NCBI GenBank assembly: GCA_032821775.1
Contig: JAVLRN010000004.1
Location: 3,844,001-3,908,000 of the forward strand
Length of the DNA stretch: 64,000 nucleotides
Direction of reading: 5' to 3'
Origin: Sanguinoderma infundibulare
Lineage: Eukaryota > Basidiomycota > Agaricomycetes > Polyporales > Polyporaceae
In this document: positions 32,132-42,631 of the stretch, in pieces
How positions within the stretch are numbered: position 1 is the first letter of the stretch
Layout: each line of letters opens with the position of its first letter
Notes under the pieces: generated by a model
What the model saw: only the letters and a program-made list of their open reading frames with translations
What the model was told of the DNA's origin: nothing
Database searches by the model: none
Position numbers and translations under genes: made by a program

Positions 32132-33030
32132 CCTAGTCACTTCACAGAACAATGAGGTAAGGTGGTAGCGCAGCGAAAGGTTCAGTTCATAAGAGCACAG
32201 AGTAACTATTATGCGAAAACTCACAAAAATGGAGACCGTTGCGGGTTGTAATGGGGCGCCCAACACTTTTTGGTATCGGACTCGGGTACGACCACATACC
32301 GATCATCGTCCAACTGTCGGGCCTTCTCCCCGGAAGCGGCGGAGTCAAACTTGCTGCTTCTATTAGGGTATCCACCGCCTCGCTCAGGGCGTGTCTTGAA
32401 TGAGCGACGTTCCTGATTGATGACTGCAACAGGTTGAGACATGTCGCTATCAGCAGAGCAGACGCGACCTTCTTCAACTCAGCACTGAAGGCCTGGGATT
32501 TGAGTGCCACTCACGGAGGTGATCACACAGTTGGATCCAGTCAGAATTCAGTCCAGTAATGCTTCGTGAGGCAGCTTGCTCTTCAATCCGGGGTTCGGTC
32601 GACTTTGAGTGGCACTCGACGGCCTCATGTGGACAGAGACTAGCCTTTGGTCGGTCTAGGGTACCTAGCACGTACTAGCCGCGAGCCTCAAATAGCACCA
32701 AAGGACGAGCGATTCCGTGGGTAAGCTGAGTGGGGGAAACGGTCACCCTGCCGATAGGAGAGCAAGCGCTCGTCGGAGTAAGGTCGGAATGAACAAGCGC
32801 CGTCCGCGTGCACTTCCGACCTCCTCCGACTCGCTTGCACCTCTCCTTCTCCCCTCCACCGGTTGTTCTTCTCTCCCACTCACTGCCCTTCCATCTCGCA
32901 GGGGCGGCCACTGGGCGGTCTCTCGCAAAGTTCTTCACTCGAGGATCTGCTTCAAGTTAAACAAGGAGTCCGTAAACACGAGCAAACCCAGGAACAACCT
33001 CGAGCTTCTTCAGCTTCGAGAGTAGGTATT
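32132..33030. other. intergenic stretch, no gene seen
   Basis: About 900 bp. A short inverted pair GAGTGCCACTC (~32502) and GAGTGGCACTC (~32604) is present, and a CT-rich tract around 32820-32890. No convincing gene. Confidence 0.35.
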
Positions 33031-33266
33031 CAGTAGTAGGGATGCATCCCTAGTGGTACTCATCCACTCTAGGGATGCATCCGAACACGGATGATGGATG
33101 CATCCCTCCTACACGACTTACTGTGCATAATGGATGCATCCAATGATACACGGTAAGTCGAGTAGAACAGATGCATCCAGACACAGCGCCAATCTGTATG
33201 CTTGCTCGCATCACCACTGTTCGCCCGAGCGTGCAATTGCCCAATCAATTAATGGCTTTTAAAAAA

Positions 33267-33337
33267 GCAAACACAGGATTCAAACCCCTGCAGTCACACC
33301 AAACAGTCACCACAAGTAACCACTGCGCCAACAAGAC
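33267..33337 (-). other. tRNA-like sequence inside TIR element, left
   Basis: On the minus strand TTGGCGCAGTGGTTACTTG resembles an A-box/D-arm, and GGTTTGAATCC is a B-box one base from consensus, at tRNA-like spacing. No cloverleaf acceptor stem is evident. Confidence 0.45.
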
Positions 33338-33894
33338 TTTACATTGCTTGCGTTGGCTTACTCTATGTCATGAAATGCTGAGGGAAACATACGTTTTTAG
33401 AGCCCGGATGGCTGTATAGTGTCCAGGTAGCATTGCATTGGGTTGTGGCTGCCTAAAGCTAGCTCCTGCGCTCTGAAATCCATATCTTGGCAAGTTCCTG
33501 GTCGATTTTGGTCGATTTTGGCCTGTTTGAAAGCAGTATATTGCCTGCTTCTAATGGGGTATAGTACATGATGATTGGTAACCATTTGGGAGAGCTGTAT
33601 GCGAAATATTAGGCACACAGGGGGGAGGAGAAAGGTACTGGAATACTGGCTGTTCTATCAATTGGACACAGGCGTTATGGGGCTCATTGGAAAGCCCTGA
33701 ATCATGGCTTTCAGATGAGGTATAGAAATCCGAGGGGACGCAATGTGGGACAGAGATATCTTGGTGAGAATGAGATAAGCGCCGGAATACAGGACTCACC
33801 TTCCTGGAATCCATACAGGTGACACAGCGACCGCAAATGGAGGTTCCCATGCTCTGAAGACATGTATATATTGGTATCAACAAAAAAGATGCAA

Positions 33895-34100
33895 ATAGGA
33901 GGTCTCAATCCCGAGATATGCCCACCTGTCCTCCTGGTAGGAGGAGAGGGTCAGCATATCTCGGGAACGGATGGACAGATTCCTACGGTCAAGGCCTCGT
34001 TGGAACCGCATTACGAATGCGGTTCCAACGAGCCCTTTCGCGAACAGATACGTGCAGAATTGATCGTGATACATACCATTCTTTACCTACTTGAGGCGAT
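33895..34100 (+). repeat. dispersed hairpin-bearing repeat, copy 2
   Basis: CCCGAGATATGC and GCATATCTCGGG form a 12-13 bp stem around CCTCCTGGTAGGAGG, followed by GGTCAAGGCCTCGTTGGAAC. A diverged relative in the opposite orientation lies at 2930-3140. Confidence 0.6.
33996..34032. repeat. perfect 17 bp hairpin, 3 nt loop
   Basis: CTCGTTGGAACCGCATT (33996-34012) is the exact reverse complement of 34016-34032, with loop ACG. In the related repeat at 2930-3140 only one arm is recognisable. Confidence 0.85.
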
Positions 34101-34340
34101 CATTGTATCCCTGATAACCCAGTCAATAGCTCACTTGATAATACGCTGTTGGACGCATTGGAAACACCTTAAAACCACGAACGAAAAAAGCCTAAAACAA
34201 ATGAAATCAGATTAGTATTGACCTCAGAACAATCCCAAGAACCTCTGCTACATAGTGACCTTGCCTATAGGGAAGAAACATGGTCGAAGTGTTGGTTGGC
34301 TGACTTACAGTCTATAGATTGATTGCTTACAATTGTGTAA

Positions 34341-34421
34341 AGGCATGTTAGTTCAACAGTTAGATGGGCTGATGCACTTGATGGATTGGTCGAGGTCGGT
34401 GGTTCAAACCCCGGCTGGTGC
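34341..34421 (+). other. tRNA-like sequence inside TIR element, right
   Basis: GTTAGTTCAACAGTTAGATG resembles an A-box/D-arm and GGTTCAAACCC is a consensus B-box. It is opposite in orientation to the copy at 33267-33337 and equally close to its TIR, so the two form part of an extended, diverged inverted-repeat plan. Confidence 0.45.
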
Positions 34422-34536
34422 TTTTGGTCGAAATATTGGCTGTTTGATGGGCGCTTGCCACAGATGCATCCGTCATCCGCATTCGGATGCATCCCTAGAG
34501 TGGATGAGCACCGCTAGAGATGCATCCGCCCTACTG

Positions 34537-35030
34537 AAGCTGCTCTTCGAGACGATGTACCTAGGCCCACCATCACCGCTCATGCAACAGAAGCCAATCG
34601 GCCGCCGGGCAGTGCGGAAAATGGCACTGTCACTGGGTTCTCTGGTAATTCTCTCTCAGATAACTCAAAAGTTCCATGGTTGGCAATTAATGGATCGCGC
34701 CTCAGTCTACGTGTACGGTTGCATGTTAGGTCGCCGGCCAGGTTCGAGCTCGACATCCATCCGAGCAAGCGGGCCGCCTATGTATTGATGGCAGCCCCCT
34801 GTCACCAGGTGAGTCGGCGACTTCGATTTATTCAACTTTGTAATCGTTTCGATTTGCGAGGTGGGCGGGACACCGGTGGATCCCCGAACACATTGGAGGC
34901 TGCAACCCATCTGCGATGCTTCCAGTTTGGCAGGACAAGGCAGGCATCGATTGAGCGCACCTTGTGGCGTACATAATCGGTTCAGTCCTTCATTTTCAAT
35001 ATGCTCGAATCCGTCTTGATATCAGCATCG
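34537..35030. other. intergenic stretch, no gene seen
   Basis: About 490 bp between the TIR element and the NRPS-like fragment. Short frames only. Confidence 0.35.
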
Positions 35031-35525
35031 ATGACCCCGACGTCCGCCGTAGACAAGCTCAAGTCTCAGATACGTACCCAGCCGGGTGCGAACTGCAAGA
35101 CGTGGATTCCCCCCCTTTCTACGGACCACTTACGATCCCTCATCGTCTACGGTAACGAGGATGGGTCTGTTGAGACTCTGCGGCACAAAGACGTCTTTCC
35201 TGCGATGCGGAGAGCGGCACAACTTCAAGTTTCAAGCTATGTGCTATCTTCGGCGAATGCACACGACGGCTCTTCCAACCCTGTAGTCGCTATTCTTGCT
35301 GTTGCAGGTACGCTTCCCCTTCTCTTTTTGGAGATCCATTTTGATCCTTGCATCAGACTTCCTGGATTATTTCTCATTGATACTCGGCGCGATGTACCCT
35401 GGCCACATTCCCTTTCCTATCGCGCCGAGAAACACTGCGCCGGCCGTCGCCCAGCTTCTCCGCAAGACGTCTGCCTCCGTGCTGTTCGTTAGTCCGGATT
35501 CGGCAATGCAGCGTCTCGTGTCGTT
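35031..35525 (+). pseudogene. NRPS-like enzyme, 5' fragment (adenylation N-terminus)
   Basis: The ATG at 35031 and codons for AVDKLKSQIRTQPG match the start of the full NRPS-like gene at 58827-63052. About 45 nt of the exon are deleted (after TTCTACGGACCACTTACGATC), then NEDGSVETLRHKDVFPAMRR and VVAILAVAG follow. The intron after AVAG is retained in place, and the next exon is recognisable at base level to ATGCAGCGTCTC (~35520), where homology stops. Retention of the intron means a DNA-level duplication. Frames no longer connect. Confidence 0.75.
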
Positions 35526-35599
35526 GCGGCACGCATCATTCTTGTGGTGAATATTTAAGCTGGTGCACTGGACATCGGCTCGTAATAAGTATGGCGTCG

Positions 35600-35870
35600 C
35601 TCGAGGCAGCTTTCAAGCTTCTTGCACTCATGGCTCGTCCTCCTTACATGGATTGGAACTTCCGCGATTGTTTTTATGAGACTATAGCGAAGTCGTTAAG
35701 GCGACAGCTATGGATATATAGTCAAGCTTGTGATGATATATGTTCGGGTTCGAATCTTGTACTGGTGTCATGTTCCCCCATGGGTCCTTTTTGCATGTTT
35801 TTGCCTCGACTATACGTCGTTGAAATGCTGAGAGGTTGATCCACGGGAATCCATCGACTGCCATTGTGCA
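35600..35870 (+). repeat. duplicated tRNA-containing block, copy 1
   Basis: Shares with 41505-41771, in the same order, GGTCGTCCTCCTTRCAT-like sequence, a tRNA-like segment (here 35680-35769) and GTTGAAATGCTGAGAGGTTG. The tRNA-like segment has an A-box TAGCGAAGTCGTTAAGGCG and B-box GGTTCGAATCT, but its acceptor stem is mispaired, so it is a tRNA pseudogene. Confidence 0.6.
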
Positions 35871-36487
35871 GACTCGTACCGCGGGCAGCGGACTTCCAGA
35901 CGTCATACACTGCCTGGGCCTTCATCAGATGATTGAAGTGCTGTAATTGAAGCATCCGTCGGCGCGACGTTTCGTGTCCGTTGCCGAGTATGATATAAGA
36001 CATACAAATGAGCCGAAGTGCATTGTTCGAATAGTACTAGTAAGCTCAGGTAGCGACCACCTGCACTAGCACTGGCATCTCCGAGTCGTGCTTCGTATCT
36101 GCAAGCTCTCAAATATATATATGCGAGTTTTACGGCTTCTTACCAGTGTCGTAAGCCTTACACGCTCGTCCACTCACCATCATTGTAGGATTCAAAACGA
36201 AGTTGGTTCGAAGATGAAAGGACTGGTCATCGCCGATTCGCTCCTGGGGACGCCGAGTCAGAAGGAAGCTGCGAAACCCTTACGGAATAGCAGCCTCGTA
36301 GGATATTGACTTAACCGCTCGGAGGCCCGGGGTGTATTAAATTCAAGACAACGAGACGGTACTTGGTAGTTTGACACTAGATACTGCACAAAGGTGGACC
36401 CTGGTGCGACGTCCTGAAAGCAGGCACTGGCACAGCGTGGTGAGGGCTCAAGTTCGGGCTCGGCTGCATATTCAATGTACATTAGCG
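35871..36487. other. intergenic stretch, no gene seen
   Basis: About 615 bp downstream of the tRNA block and of the MYND gene's stop. No coding sequence or RNA gene recognised. Confidence 0.35.
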
Positions 36488-37723
36488 TCAGACTCGTCTG
36501 AGAAGAACACGAGCGCACCTCTCGCGACGAAGGGGGTAGTGGTTCTTCAGCAACCGTGTGTACCTCGCCGTGTTCGGCGCGAGCTTGACTAATTCTTTAG
36601 CGTATTCCAATAACTGCCCGCGCATGCACGCCTCGTGGAGGTCGAGGGGATCGAACCCGGTTGTGAAAAACATCCGCTTGTAGAGGTCGTCTAACAGCTT
36701 CGTGTCGTGATCGTTCTTGCAGTTCGCGAAGCCGTAGTCGACGGCGGCAGATCCCATGGGCGTCGGAGAGTCTCCCGGGATTGCACTGAGCAGTCCGACG
36801 ACGTAAAGCTTGAGGTACCAGACGGACTTGAAGGATCGCGGGGGACCAGCCATGACGTCGAGGAAGTGATGCTGCCCTGGCATGGGAACGTGGTAGCGGT
36901 CGAAGAGGGCAGGAAGGCTCAAAGCCTCGTAGGCGGCGCAGAACTCGTCGAAGGTGCAGCGCTGGATCAGCTCCCAGTACGAGCGAACGAGCTCCTCTTC
37001 CTTGCCGGCGACGAACCCGAACTCCATCCACATGGCCTGCGTTGCCGAAGTACTAGGATGGGGTTCCGCTTGGGATAGGAGGATTGCATAGAGACAGAAA
37101 CAGGTCTTTTGGGGGAGGGAGAATGCGCGGAGCTGTTTCGTCACCTCCTCGTCGGTGTCGTTCGAGCAGCCGCCGATAAACACCCAGACGTCCTGATTCG
37201 CCTTCTCGATGAGCGCAGCTGAGCTCTGGCGAATCAGCGCCTCGTCCACATGCACTGCGTGGAAGAGCCACTGGTGATCAAGGAGCCACGGGTAGCATGC
37301 ACCGCGGCTGTTGGGCGGAAGGGCTTCGAACACGCCCTTGACGCCTTCGAGAAGTCGTCCTTCCTTCCTCCACCTGCGCACCTCTTGCGGAGGAACGGCA
37401 TGGTGAACGATAACCTCCGTCCACAGCTCCCGCACCATGTCGCGGCCAGTGGAGCCCAATATCGTGAAAGCCGTGTTGAACCCGTAGTCGATCTTGGTCT
37501 GTTCGTGATACAGGACAGTATTGTAGAAGCATGCGCGGGCGAGGTGGTAGGCGGTGTCGATCGGCTTTCCGGTCCTGCAGTCGAAGGTGTGGAGCGGCCA
37601 GTGTTGCCTCTGGCACTCGGTGCTGCAGTACCAGACGTTGTTGCATCCTGTGCATCGTTTGGCGTCGGGGGCCTCGATGGAGCATCGAGCGCATTTGTGA
37701 GGCAGCATTCCGCGACTAATCAT
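36488..37723 (-). CDS. MYND zinc-finger protein (intact copy)
   Basis: A single uninterrupted exon of 411 codons. Residues ~10-50 form a complete MYND finger: CARC, CTGC, WYCSTECQ, HWPLHTFDC. The rest is a conserved helical region (CFYNTVLYHEQTKIDYGFNT, FCLYAILLSQAEPHP, DEFCAAYEALSLPALFDRYH, SFKSVWYLKLYVVGLLSAIP) shared with the frameshifted copy at 26599-27776. MYND fingers bind proline-rich partners; this basidiomycete family, expanded as here, has no established function. It is the inverted partner of the copy beside the KDZ element. Confidence 0.82.
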   Translation of the reverse strand: MISRGMLPHKCARCSIEAPDAKRCTGCNNVWYCSTECQRQHWPLHTFDCRTGKPIDTAYHLARACFYNTVLYHEQTKIDYGFNTAFTILGSTGRDMVRELWTEVIVHHAVPPQEVRRWRKEGRLLEGVKGVFEALPPNSRGACYPWLLDHQWLFHAVHVDEALIRQSSAALIEKANQDVWVFIGGCSNDTDEEVTKQLRAFSLPQKTCFCLYAILLSQAEPHPSTSATQAMWMEFGFVAGKEEELVRSYWELIQRCTFDEFCAAYEALSLPALFDRYHVPMPGQHHFLDVMAGPPRSFKSVWYLKLYVVGLLSAIPGDSPTPMGSAAVDYGFANCKNDHDTKLLDDLYKRMFFTTGFDPLDLHEACMRGQLLEYAKELVKLAPNTARYTRLLKNHYPLRRERCARVLLRRV

Positions 37724-37842
37724 CCATGAGCTATATGCGATCGCGGCCAGTTCAACACTGGAGACAAACCATTGACGATGGGAAGTGGGATGAAGGTAAC
37801 GGGTGGCGGCGCGGAGGGCGAGATGTTAGGTGTGGTTGTGTC

Positions 37843-38588
37843 AGCCCGAAGGCAAGTCCCGAAAATCCCAAGTTCTCGGCCAGATCCAAATCCCCTGCAC
37901 ATCCAACACTGGCTGCGAATACGACCGTATCCAATGAAAGTACTGTAGGTCTCTTGAAGCTTAAGATCATAAGCAAAACCGTGGGAAAAGTTACGTGTCA
38001 ATACGATTCTGTACAGGCCAAAAGGCGACTGATCATACAGCCATTGTCAACGCACCGTTTGGACACTACCGAGACCGACAACCCAAGGCATCAAGCCGGG
38101 CCGTCCGGGGCCTCACACCAAATCCAACGCTCTCACACCTCTGTCGGCCCACCCGAGCGCAACCCACGCCCTCTCCTCATCATAGTCGAATGAAGTCCAG
38201 TGGCGGCTCTCCCTAGACGTTAGCTATGGTTGTGTCAACTCGAAGGCAAGTCCCAAAAATCCCAAGTCGCTCTCGGCCAGATTCATATCCCCTTCCCATC
38301 TGACACTGGCGCCCAATGGGACCGTATCCAAAGAAAGCGCCGTCTGTGCGTCACTAAGGACTTTGCGAAGTGTTAAAATGTCAATACGATTCTGCTCAAA
38401 GCCAAGAGACGACTTATGATAAAATCATTGTCAACGCACCGCTGGGATGCTACCGAGACCGACAAGCAAACGCACCAAGCCGCCCGTCCGCCTCACACAA
38501 GATCCAACACCCTCACACCTCCGTCGGCCCACCCGAGCACCACCCGCCCCCTCTCCTCATCATAGTCGAACGAAGTCCAGTGGCGGTC
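37843..38588. repeat. tandem duplication of ~370 bp (two units)
   Basis: 37843-38208 and 38218-38588 share GGTTGTGTCA, CGAAGGCAAGTCCC, GTCAATACGATTCTG, CATTGTCAACGCACCG and CTCCTCATCATAGTCGAA in the same order. The second unit overlaps the 3' end of the F-box gene, so the first is a detached duplicate of that gene's last codons and 3' flank. Confidence 0.8.
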
Positions 38589-40207
38589 CTCCCGCTGTGG
38601 CACGCACAGCGTGCGCACCCGCGTCTGCATGTCTTGATGGGACCTCTGCAACGGCCCCGCGAACACGGCGGCACACAACGTCTCCGCACTGCGTCCGTCG
38701 TGGTCATGACAGTCCGGGTTCATTGCGTCCGTGGCCTGCGCGGGGTGTGCCGTCCGTGCGGTGGGCGGCTGGATCCACAGCGCCGTGCCCGCCGGTCCAA
38801 GGGCGATGTCCCGGCAGTGGACGAAGCCGCAGGGGGTGGGCAAGGTGTGCTCGGTGGGGACGGGGGGAAAGAGGTAGGGAACAGCAGTTGGCTGGACGTA
38901 GGCTTCTGCGCCTGGCGGTCCGTTTGGCTGCTTGGATGGAACGACGTTCGGGGATACCGCGAAGGCATGGTCAAAGACAGGGTTTATGGAGAGCACGAAC
39001 TGCTCTAGTTTGTCCACCTTCGACGTCCAGGGGGCGTCGTTTTTCGCACGGAGGAGTATAGAGAGCGGCGCGTGATTCAGCCAAGGGCCTGCGCGGGCAT
39101 CGACTAGCGGGTCGTTTTGCACGTTGACGACTATGTCTTCCATCCGGCCAAAGCTATGGAAACCGATAGGGTGGTATGTGGCGTATTCCCCATCCCCTGG
39201 TCGGAGCTCAGGTTCAGGGAACAGTTCTATCGAGCAAGCGCGAACGACGAGGATGCTCTTGTAAGCAAAAACCAGCTGCAGACATGGATTGTACTGTTCC
39301 GACAGTGGGTCAAAATGCTTGAGAACCGTTTGACATGGACGCGTACCTGAGACTGCTGCGGGAAGCTTCTGAGGAGAGCGAACGTGTTTTTGCACCAGTT
39401 CATGATGACTGTCTCGGACCTTTTGTCGCTGAACGCAATCAGCTCTCCTCTCAGTGCGCTCAGCCGAAACGTCGTTGCGATGCTGCAGATGGACTTGAAA
39501 CACGACGCCCAATACTCGTCCGTGACCGACAGGATCTCTATGCTGTGGCTCCCACTAGGCAACCATCAACAAGTTGATCAAGCAACAGCGACAAGATCGA
39601 CGTACCTCCCGTGTTGTACCGCGACAGCCAGCGTGGCGGGAGAGTCCGGATCGGAATTCACGAGGAAGCCGTCGAGAGTGACATCCTTGTAAGACCAATC
39701 CCCGATTCTCTGCACGTTCCCGGGGTCTCCGATGACCCAGCAGGTTATGGTCGACCAGATGTGGCCTTTGTAGACAGTAACTAGATATCGTCCGCCATGT
39801 CCTGCGAGGAATCGGACGTGCGATAGACCGGGCTCCTCAGTTGCTTGAAATCCGAAAGACCGAGGAGTAAAGTGCACACTCGGGGAGGTCCAAAACGCCC
39901 CGAGTCGCTGGGCACGAACGACCAGCCGTTCGAGATCGGTCACGGATGCGGTGGAGAGCTGACGCGGAAGGGCGGGAACGGGGTAGCCCTTGCGGAGCAC
40001 TTCGTCAACGCACGCCTGTCGCCAGATGAAGCGGAGCTTGGAGATGCTCGCCAGACGGTAGCATGTCTGTCAATGGCAGAAGCGTTGAGTGATGCACTTC
40101 GCGAGAGACACATGGTACATTACCAGTCGTAGGACGATGATCGACGAGCCGGGTAAGAATCCAAGGATGAGGATGAGGGTATCGTCGTCCATGTGCAGTA
40201 GATTCAT
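38493..40207 (-). CDS. F-box protein (intact copy)
   Basis: The ATG at 40207 gives MNLLHMDDDTLILILGFLPG, joined by a GTAATG...ACAG intron to TCYRLASISKLRFIWRQACV, together a typical F-box. Then come RLVVRAQRLGAFWTSPSVHF, a short intron before GSHSIEILSVTDEYWASCFK, and another before YNPCLQLVFAYKSILVV. A long last exon ends FDYDEERGRVVLGWADGG...DLV. The C-terminal part looks beta-rich, as in basidiomycete F-box proteins with propeller-like domains, but I see no clear WD repeats. Its role would be as substrate adaptor of an SCF ubiquitin ligase. The split pseudogene at 1637-2645 / 25645-26135 is its inverted duplicate. Confidence 0.75.
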
Positions 40208-41504
40208 TGCGGAGCTATCACATTACGCATCAAAACCAGTCGCGGTAACGGTCCACGTCGACGAGGGAGACAGGGAAAAAGGAACAACTCTGAACCAGTA
40301 GACTCACAGGAAATAGGTGTTAGCGTAGTCAACGTACACAGTGCCGAAGATGGCGATGATTTGGACTACAAGCAGAGATGTCTTTGTTAGAGTGCACAAA
40401 ATCTGCTGGGATGGTAGAGCGTAGTCACCTCATGGTCAACTTGTAAGGACTCAATGAAGTGCTCGGAGAGCGCCACCCTGGTCTGTGCGTGGAACTATTA
40501 TATATCAGCCGTTGTCAGACTCGTATTGCGCGGTTGATTCTTCCATGATCATCACGAGCCCAACTTGATGCGAGATGGGCGTGATGGTCTCCGGACGGAG
40601 AGCGATGGCTTCGCAAGCTGAGGCACCGTGTCGCATTTTTGTTGGAAGCGTCTGCCATATTTTCACAACGCGTTATCGAAATAAGCCAAAGGTCAAAGGT
40701 TAGCTTGTGGGCGGACGGGAAAACTGACATGTGCACTCACGGAACATGTAGTCGAGGCCACATCCATCGCCCAGGATTGCCAATTTGAAAGAGGGTTACC
40801 ATAACGTTACTTTAATTAACACCGTGGGCAAGCGAATGCTGGATCTTCGACCGACGGGCCTCTTTTACTAGGAAAGGCGGGTTGAGCTTGTGCCTTCTAT
40901 CAGGATGTTCAGCGGCTCGCTCAGTGGGACGTCCCTGCCGATGGTGTCGGGAATGCAGACTTCCGATCAATAGTAACCCCGGCAGTGGACCGACGAGCGT
41001 TAGGTTCTGCAAGACAGCCGTGCTGTGAAGAGGCGGATATGTGAATAATCTTCCAGAGCAGTATGGAGCAAGATGGGGGGGGGAGCAACGTGTCGGTCGA
41101 GAGGAAAACTGCAAGCGCCGGTCGTTCAGTTTGGCGCCGAAAACTGTGCTCCTCGGACAAACAGGGACAAACCCAGCCTTCCGTCCTTCCTTCACCATCG
41201 CCATGCGCACACCGCTGTATGTAAAGCAGCAGTCAGTACGGCCCACCTCATCCTAATATTACCCATGCTAAGCTGAATCTTACGGGATTCCATCGACAAA
41301 TTCAAAGCTGTGCTCCGCTCATCCGAATGACTCTGGCCCTGGCACGCGTTCTTGATTACGACTCGATGACAGTTCAGCAAGACGCGGATTGTTTGGCGAA
41401 TATGGGCCTTATTGTTGTGTCCAGTTGCGCGAGCAACATGTCCGTTTCGCCGTATAGGGAGCCAATGGGCGTTTGGAGGTCGCGTTCAAGCCGCCATAGA
41501 ACGG
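40208..41504. other. intergenic stretch, no gene resolved
   Basis: About 1.3 kb. Some hydrophobic open segments on the minus strand around 40330-40420 (VQIIAIFGTVYVDYANTYFL) could be an exon of a small membrane protein, but no gene model could be built. It also contains the F-box promoter. Confidence 0.3.
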
Positions 41505-41585
41505 CGTTTCACGCCGCTCTGAAACTCCTTATATTCACCATGGGTCGTCCTCCTTGCATCATTGAAATTCTGTATGTCAGTTCAC

Positions 41586-41678
41586 GACATTATATCCAAG
41601 TGGTTGAGGGGACGGTTCCGAATGGCCACTAACTTTGGTTGCCATCTCGGAGTGTAGGTTCGAATCCTGCTGGTGTCG
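41586..41678 (+). tRNA. tRNA-like gene, possibly with intron; anticodon uncertain (CCG visible)
   Basis: The ends GACATTA and TGGTGTC pair over seven positions allowing G-U. A D-arm (TCC...GGG around AAGTGGTTGA), a T-arm (GTAGG TTCGAAT CCTGC) and a consensus B-box are present. A loop TTCCGAA would give anticodon CCG (Arg), with the 3' half of its stem ~19 nt further on, implying a short intron; one stem position would be mismatched. It sits in a block duplicated at 35600-35870. It could be a genuine tRNA or a recent pseudogene. Confidence 0.55.
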
Positions 41679-41771
41679 GATCGTTGCGTCGCGTCTCTTT
41701 TTCGTATTTTCCGAGTCCCTCAGCGATGGTTGAAATACTGAGGGGTTGCTCTACAGGAATCGGAAGGCTTC

Positions 41772-42631
41772 AAGCGCCACCATTTGTGCATACTCCGGCA
41801 AGACGACCGCGATCGTTCGAACGTTGAAAGAGATGGGGTATTCGTTCACCCACCTCCTAGAAGCTGCCGTCGCTCTCGCCACATTCAACCTCAAGCCCGT
41901 TTTACCGGAAGACGCCTCCACCGCACACATCACATATGACGGTACAATGTACGTCTCCACCCACCACTCCGAGTCGCATTGCTCACCCCATGTTCAGGGT
42001 CTCTCTTACAAGACGGCTGTCTCCCGAGTTCGAAACCAAGTCCCGATTCCTGTGCTCCTTCGTCTTCGTTCCCATCAAGATCGAATGGGCCACGCTGTCG
42101 GCACTCGGAGGCAAAGAGCGGCTCGTCGCCGCGATGGAGCAGTCCAAGAAACAGTACTCCGACTATCTCGATCACCCATGCACCCTGCAGCTCTTGGCGG
42201 AACAGATGCGACTCGCTCCGCCTCGCGACGCCATTCCGCCCAGGGCGGCGGCGTGCCTGGTCGTTACCAACCTCGGCAGGATAGAAGACTATCTCCCTAC
42301 CTCTTGGCCAACCACCGGCGGCTACCCCCCGCTCTTCAGGTTGGAGGACCTCTTCCTTGGACTTCGGTCCCCGCATCCGTACCCGTAAGCGTTGCACGTC
42401 CGTCCGGGTTAGCCTTGCCCTCTGACGAGCGTTCACTTCCTCAGGATTCTTCACGGTTGGACGATGCAGTCCCGGTTCAACTTGCAGATGAAGGTATGTT
42501 CCTCTTTGGACCCCGTTGATCGAGCGACATTCTGATGATTTTGATGGTAGGGGGTTGATACGCCGGACGGTCATTTCTTGCAACGTTATATGGATGAAAT
42601 CATGGATCACGTCGTCTCCTTGATTTTATAG
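41772..42631 (+). pseudogene. acetyltransferase (trichothecene acetyltransferase-like/condensation fold), 3' fragment
   Basis: Exons on the plus strand encode the C-terminal half of a CoA-dependent acyltransferase. They run KTTAIVRTLKEMGYSFTHLL, ALATFNLKPVLPEDAS, then RFLCSFVFVPIKIEWATLSA, CLVVTNLGRIEDYLPTSWP, RLEDLFLGLRSPHPYP, an ILHGWTMQSRFNLQMK exon and YMDEIMDHVVSLIL before a stop at 42631. The arrangement resembles fungal Tri3-like O-acetyltransferases of the condensation-domain superfamily. The catalytic HxxxD half is missing: the sequence begins abruptly right after the tRNA block, so the gene is 5'-truncated. The assignment is from memory of family motifs and moderately secure. Confidence 0.55.

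Larger units (their letters stand above)
33031..34536. mobile_element. 1.5 kb TIR element with GGATGCATCC-rich ends
   Basis: The left end (33031-33106) and the reverse complement of the right end (~34464-34536) match over ~70 bp: CAGTAG, GATGCATC, CTCATCCACTCTAGGGATGC, ATCCGAA, GGATGAYGGATGCATC. Both termini read CAGTAG. No transposase is seen inside, so it is non-autonomous. Two tRNA-like segments lie inside in opposite orientations. I could not find a target-site duplication directly abutting the ends. The interior also carries the hairpin-rich repeat shared with 2930-3140. Confidence 0.75.

Noticed and set aside
33031..33180. CRISPR-like array of GGATGCATCC repeats
   Set aside because: Spacing is irregular, the repeats are palindromic decamers within a TIR, and the genome is eukaryotic.
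38370..39061. Overlapping plus-strand frames of 204-212 codons
   Set aside because: They oppose the last exon of the F-box gene, whose minus-strand frame is supported by its paralogue.
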